Under the pieces are notes generated by a model, which saw nothing but the letters and a program-made list of their open reading frames with translations, was not told where the DNA came from and did no database searches. A DNA stretch of 16,195 bases from positions 1 to 16,195 of the forward strand of contig DATAUK010000049.1 of the NCBI GenBank assembly GCA_036268295.1, in the 5' to 3' direction. The DNA is from DATAUK01 sp036268295. Its GTDB lineage: Bacteria; Actinomycetota; Actinomycetes; JAFAQI01. Of the stretch, positions 14,214 through 16,195 are shown one piece after another. Both the position numbers and the translations under genes were made by a program. Numbering within the stretch: the first letter of the stretch is position 1; each line of letters opens with the position of its first letter.

Positions 14214-15466
14214 GCGAGCACTGCCGAGGCGACCGCGTCATCGTCGGCTGTGTCGACACATCGCAGGTCAAGCAGCAGCCGGCCCCCGACGACCCGGCCG
14301 ACAACGCACGGGGTCCCCTCGCGCAGCGGGTCGGCCAGCGCCTCCGGGAGCGACACCGCCCAGCCGGGCAGCACAACACCCGGTGCTCCGCCGCCGCCGA
14401 TCGCTCCCTCCGACGCCGCGACATCTGCCGAGAGCCGGGCGGCAAGGCGCTCGGTCCGCTCACGCAGGCCGTCGGCTCGGATGGCCGCCCAGATCGGAGC
14501 TTCCGGTCCACGAAGCGTTGCTTCGAGCGCCGCGAGGGTGGTCTTGTCGCAGCGGAACGCGCGATAGAGCGGATGCGCCCGCAGCTGTGCCAAAGCCTCG
14601 AGGGTGCCGAAGATGAGCCCCGCCTGCGGACCGCCGAGAAGCTTGTCACCGGAACAGGTCACTACCGCCGCCCCGTCGCGCAACGCACTGGTCACGTCGG
14701 GCTCGTCGGCGAGCAACGGGTCCGGTCGCAACAGACCGCTGCCGACGTCGACGACGACCGGCGCACCAAGCCCGGCCAGCTCCCGCACTCCGACCGCGCC
14801 GGTGAAGCCCGTGATCCGGAAGTTGCTCTGATGAACCTTCAGGACACACCCGGTGTCAGGCCACACCACATAGTCAGCCAGGCTCGTCCGGTTGGTCGTC
14901 CCGACCTCGCGGATGCGCGCACCTGTCGAGGCGATCAGGTCCGGCAGCCGGAAGCCATCGCCGATCTCCACCATCTCGCCGCGGCTGATCACCACCTCTC
15001 GGCCGGCGGCGAGCGCGGTCGTCGCGAGCACCAGCGCGGCAGCGCCGTTGTTGACGACCAAGGCCGCGGCGGCCTCGGGGACCGCGGCGATCAGAGCCGC
15101 CAACGCGCCGCGACCTCGAGTGGCTCGACGGCCGGTCTGTACGTCGTACTCCACGTCGGTGTAGCCCGACGCGCGCCGCATCGCGGCGACCGCGGCGTCG
15201 GAAAGTGGAGCCCTTCCGAGATTGGTGTGCAGGACGACTCCGGTGCAGTTCAGGACCGGCCGCAACGTCGTGGCGCTGGGCGGCAACAAGGACACCGCAA
15301 GGTCGGCGGTGTCTTCTGGTCTGGCCTGCCCGCTGCGCACCAGTGCCTGTGCCTGCACCACTGCGTCCTTGACCAGCGCTCGGCCGAGGGTCCCCGCGGC
15401 GGCGACAAGTCGCGGCTCGGCGAGGACCGCGTCGGTGCGAGGAACCGCTCGACGGTCATCGGTCAT
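14201..15466 (-). CDS. selA: L-seryl-tRNA(Sec) selenium transferase SelA
   Basis: PLP enzyme that converts Ser-tRNA(Sec) to Sec-tRNA(Sec) using selenophosphate. The 421-aa product is somewhat shorter than E. coli SelA (463 aa). Motifs: LHTNLGRAPLS (79-89), VVNNGAAALVL (137-147), GTTNRTSLADY, and the PLP lysine Lys275 in CSGDKLLGGPQAG. The ATG at 15466 lies 7 bases after TAAGGT, which can be read either as a -10 box for a leaderless mRNA or as a distant AAGG ribosome site. It overlaps selB. Lacking selD in view, the selenophosphate source must be encoded elsewhere. Confidence 0.95.
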   Translation of the reverse strand: MTDDRRAVPRTDAVLAEPRLVAAAGTLGRALVKDAVVQAQALVRSGQARPEDTADLAVSLLPPSATTLRPVLNCTGVVLHTNLGRAPLSDAAVAAMRRASGYTDVEYDVQTGRRATRGRGALAALIAAVPEAAAALVVNNGAAALVLATTALAAGREVVISRGEMVEIGDGFRLPDLIASTGARIREVGTTNRTSLADYVVWPDTGCVLKVHQSNFRITGFTGAVGVRELAGLGAPVVVDVGSGLLRPDPLLADEPDVTSALRDGAAVVTCSGDKLLGGPQAGLIFGTLEALAQLRAHPLYRAFRCDKTTLAALEATLRGPEAPIWAAIRADGLRERTERLAARLSADVAASEGAIGGGGAPGVVLPGWAVSLPEALADPLREGTPCVVGRVVGGRLLLDLRCVDTADDDAVASAVLACMS

Positions 15467-15473
15467 GGCTCAG

Positions 15474-15479
15474 ACCTTA
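15474..15479 (-). promoter_or_regulatory. Candidate -10 box of selA (leaderless)
   Basis: TAAGGT on the minus strand fits the actinobacterial TANNNT -10 pattern and ends 7 bases before the selA ATG, so transcription would start at or next to the start codon. No good -35 is visible. It lies between the selC-like fragment and selA. Confidence 0.4.
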
Positions 15480-15499
15480 CGAGCCGGCCGGATCCGCGA

Positions 15500-15522
15500 C
15501 GGAGGCGGACGCGAATCGAACC
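15500..15522 (-). repeat. Imperfect second copy of the tRNA-Sec 3' end
   Basis: This stretch matches 16154-16176, the discriminator base, 3' acceptor strand and T-loop of the tRNA at the right edge, in the same orientation, with only 2 mismatches in 23 bases. It includes the 8-base GGAGGCGG and the 10-base GAATCGAACC. The remaining tRNA parts are absent: no anticodon loop with TCA is found between 15523 and 15600, and two T-stem pairs are broken. It is therefore a fragment, not a gene. The match begins exactly at the discriminator base, as attachment-site copies do. Confidence 0.7.
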
Positions 15523-15579
15523 TGTGACAAATGCGCCTTGCCGACACGTCACGGCTGCCCGGGATCAATCCACGCAGCA

Positions 15580-15594
15580 GGCCCCACTAGGGCC
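15580..15594 (-). terminator. Hairpin just after the 153-aa hypothetical gene
   Basis: GGCCC and GGGCC form a 5-bp stem with a 5-base loop, beginning 2 bases beyond the stop codon at 15597. There is no U-tract. A weak candidate for termination or mRNA 3' end protection. Confidence 0.3.
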
Positions 15595-15596
15595 GA

Positions 15597-16058
15597 TCAG
15601 CCAGCTGCAGATAGCGCGTCGACAAGGGCTTTCGCGCCCTTCTTCGTCGCGGGGGTGACGTCGAACGACCAGGCCTGCCCGTCATCGAACAGCAGCGAGA
15701 GCCCGGGACCCATGCCATCGCCCAACGTCACTCCCGCGATATCAACGCGCGGCACCCTCGCGAGGACAGCAGCGGGCTTGGCGCTCATCAGGCCCTTCTT
15801 GGTCGTCAGCAGCACGATCTCGTCGGCGGTCAACGCCAAGTAGCCGTGATCGCCGAAGTCCGGCGCCGTTGACGCTGCCGCTTCGACGCGCTCGCGATCG
15901 ATGTTCTTCTTGAGGAACATGCCAGCCAACGGCCCACTCACTCCCCAGCCCAACGCCGCGTTCGACTGCGTCATCACCTTGTGAAGCATCCCTCGAGGAT
16001 TCACGAGAGTCCCTGCGAGCTGCTGGGAGCCGAGCACTTCTGATGCGTCGAGAGCCAT
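15597..16058 (-). CDS. Hypothetical protein, 153 aa, between selC and selA
   Basis: Not recognised with certainty. The ATG at 16058 is well supported by AAGGAG 5 bases upstream. There is no signal peptide and no clear membrane helix. The N-terminal third (MALDASEVLGSQQL, then a Gly/Ala-rich stretch around WGVSGPLAGMF) could lie against a membrane or bury a helix. The rest alternates short hydrophobic strands (YLALTADEIVLLTT, RVDIAGVTLGDG, LSLLFDDGQAWSFDV) and ends in a helix (KKGAKALVDALSA). That strand-then-helix pattern resembles a small PH-like domain, but this is only an impression. Codon use and GC look like the neighbours. It is a real gene by its ribosome site and frame, but no function can be assigned. 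Confidence 0.75.
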   Translation of the reverse strand: MALDASEVLGSQQLAGTLVNPRGMLHKVMTQSNAALGWGVSGPLAGMFLKKNIDRERVEAAASTAPDFGDHGYLALTADEIVLLTTKKGLMSAKPAAVLARVPRVDIAGVTLGDGMGPGLSLLFDDGQAWSFDVTPATKKGAKALVDALSAAG

Positions 16059-16089
16059 ATTCGCTCCTTGGGGCTTGAACCGGGTCCGC

Positions 16090-16095
16090 ACCGTA
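16090..16095 (-). promoter_or_regulatory. Candidate -10 box of the hypothetical gene
   Basis: TACGGT on the minus strand fits TANNNT and would start a transcript about 25 bases before the ATG. Two direct GACTTC copies separated by GAAA lie just upstream (16115-16130); the nearer one is at a 19-base spacing, too long for a confident -35. Transcription from selC could also read through. Confidence 0.25.
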
Positions 16096-16153
16096 CCAGA
16101 CCAAGCAACCGCCGGAAGTCTTTCGAAGTCAGGCAAAACAGCCAGCGCTACAG

Positions 16154-16195
16154 CGGAGGCGGAAGGGAATCGAACCCGTTGGGAACGCTCGGTCG
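16154..16195 (-). tRNA. selC: tRNA-Sec, 3' part only (5' part beyond window)
   Basis: Read on the minus strand, the edge holds the end of a long variable arm, a T-arm with the invariant TTCGA in its 7-base loop (TTCGATT; flanking GGG/CCC pairs plus one mismatch), an acceptor strand CCGCCTCC that could form the 8-bp acceptor helix of bacterial tRNA-Sec, and a discriminator G. CCA is not encoded (CTG follows). The anticodon lies outside the window. Identity as tRNA-Sec rests on the adjacent selA/selB and the arm features; another tRNA is possible. Confidence 0.6.

Larger units (their letters stand above)
15500..16176 (-). mobile_element. Possible remnant of an integration at selC
   Basis: The segment between the two copies of the tRNA-Sec 3' end lies on the 3' side of the tRNA and is bounded by a direct repeat that starts at the discriminator base: the geometry left by integrases that use tRNA genes. 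It is only about 0.65 kb and carries one small gene of unknown function. No integrase, excisionase or transposase is seen, so if it is an element it has decayed by deletion. A simple local duplication is an alternative. Confidence 0.3.

Noticed and set aside
15500..15600. A second complete tRNA-Sec gene
   Set aside because: Only the 3' acceptor strand and T-loop match. There is no anticodon arm with TCA, no matching 5' acceptor strand, and the T-stem has two mismatches.
14573..15658. 361-codon plus-strand frame opposite selA
   Set aside because: Antisense shadow; it also runs through the tRNA fragment and shows no family features.
1..16195. CRISPR array, IS element or prophage genes
   Set aside because: No regularly spaced repeats, transposase, integrase or phage structural motifs are visible in any frame.

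Overview
The window is very GC-rich DNA with GTG/TTG starts, ATGA-type gene overlaps, TANNNT-like -10 boxes directly before start codons and actinobacterial-type proteins. It most likely comes from a chromosome of a high-GC Gram-positive actinomycete; the genus cannot be told from the sequence alone. The density is ordinary for a chromosome: no gene-free stretch exceeds about 190 bases.

Left part (2-8999): a nucleoside uptake and salvage locus. A purine-nucleoside phosphorylase gene (minus strand, running off the left edge) diverges from a plus-strand operon. That operon encodes a BMP-family lipoprotein, a double-domain ABC ATPase, two BPD_transp_2-type permeases (a NupNOPQ-like importer), cytidine deaminase (cdd), thymidine phosphorylase (deoA) and adenosine deaminase (add). 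Five of the plus-strand genes overlap or nearly abut. The divergent spacer holds several inverted repeats that look like operators, and a hairpin sits between the binding-protein gene and the ATPase gene.

Middle part (9013-12300, minus strand): deoC (deoxyribose-phosphate aldolase), then a complete aldehyde dehydrogenase, then a short aldehyde dehydrogenase-like protein without catalytic residues. Together with the left part this gives a nearly complete route. Nucleosides are imported, deaminated and phosphorolysed; deoxyribose-5-phosphate is split to glyceraldehyde-3-phosphate and acetaldehyde; acetaldehyde is oxidised to acetate. Only the phosphopentomutase step is not seen. The two aldehyde dehydrogenase genes look like a split form of the two-domain ALDH16 architecture.

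Right part (12462-16195, minus strand): selenocysteine machinery. selA and selB overlap, and the 3' end of a tRNA with the features expected of tRNA-Sec (selC) lies at the right edge. Between selC and selA lies one small gene of unknown function. It is bracketed by the selC 3' end and by an imperfect 23-base copy of that 3' end just upstream of selA. This is the arrangement expected of a decayed or very small integration at selC, and it is the most unusual structure in the window. No selenoprotein gene and no selD are visible here.
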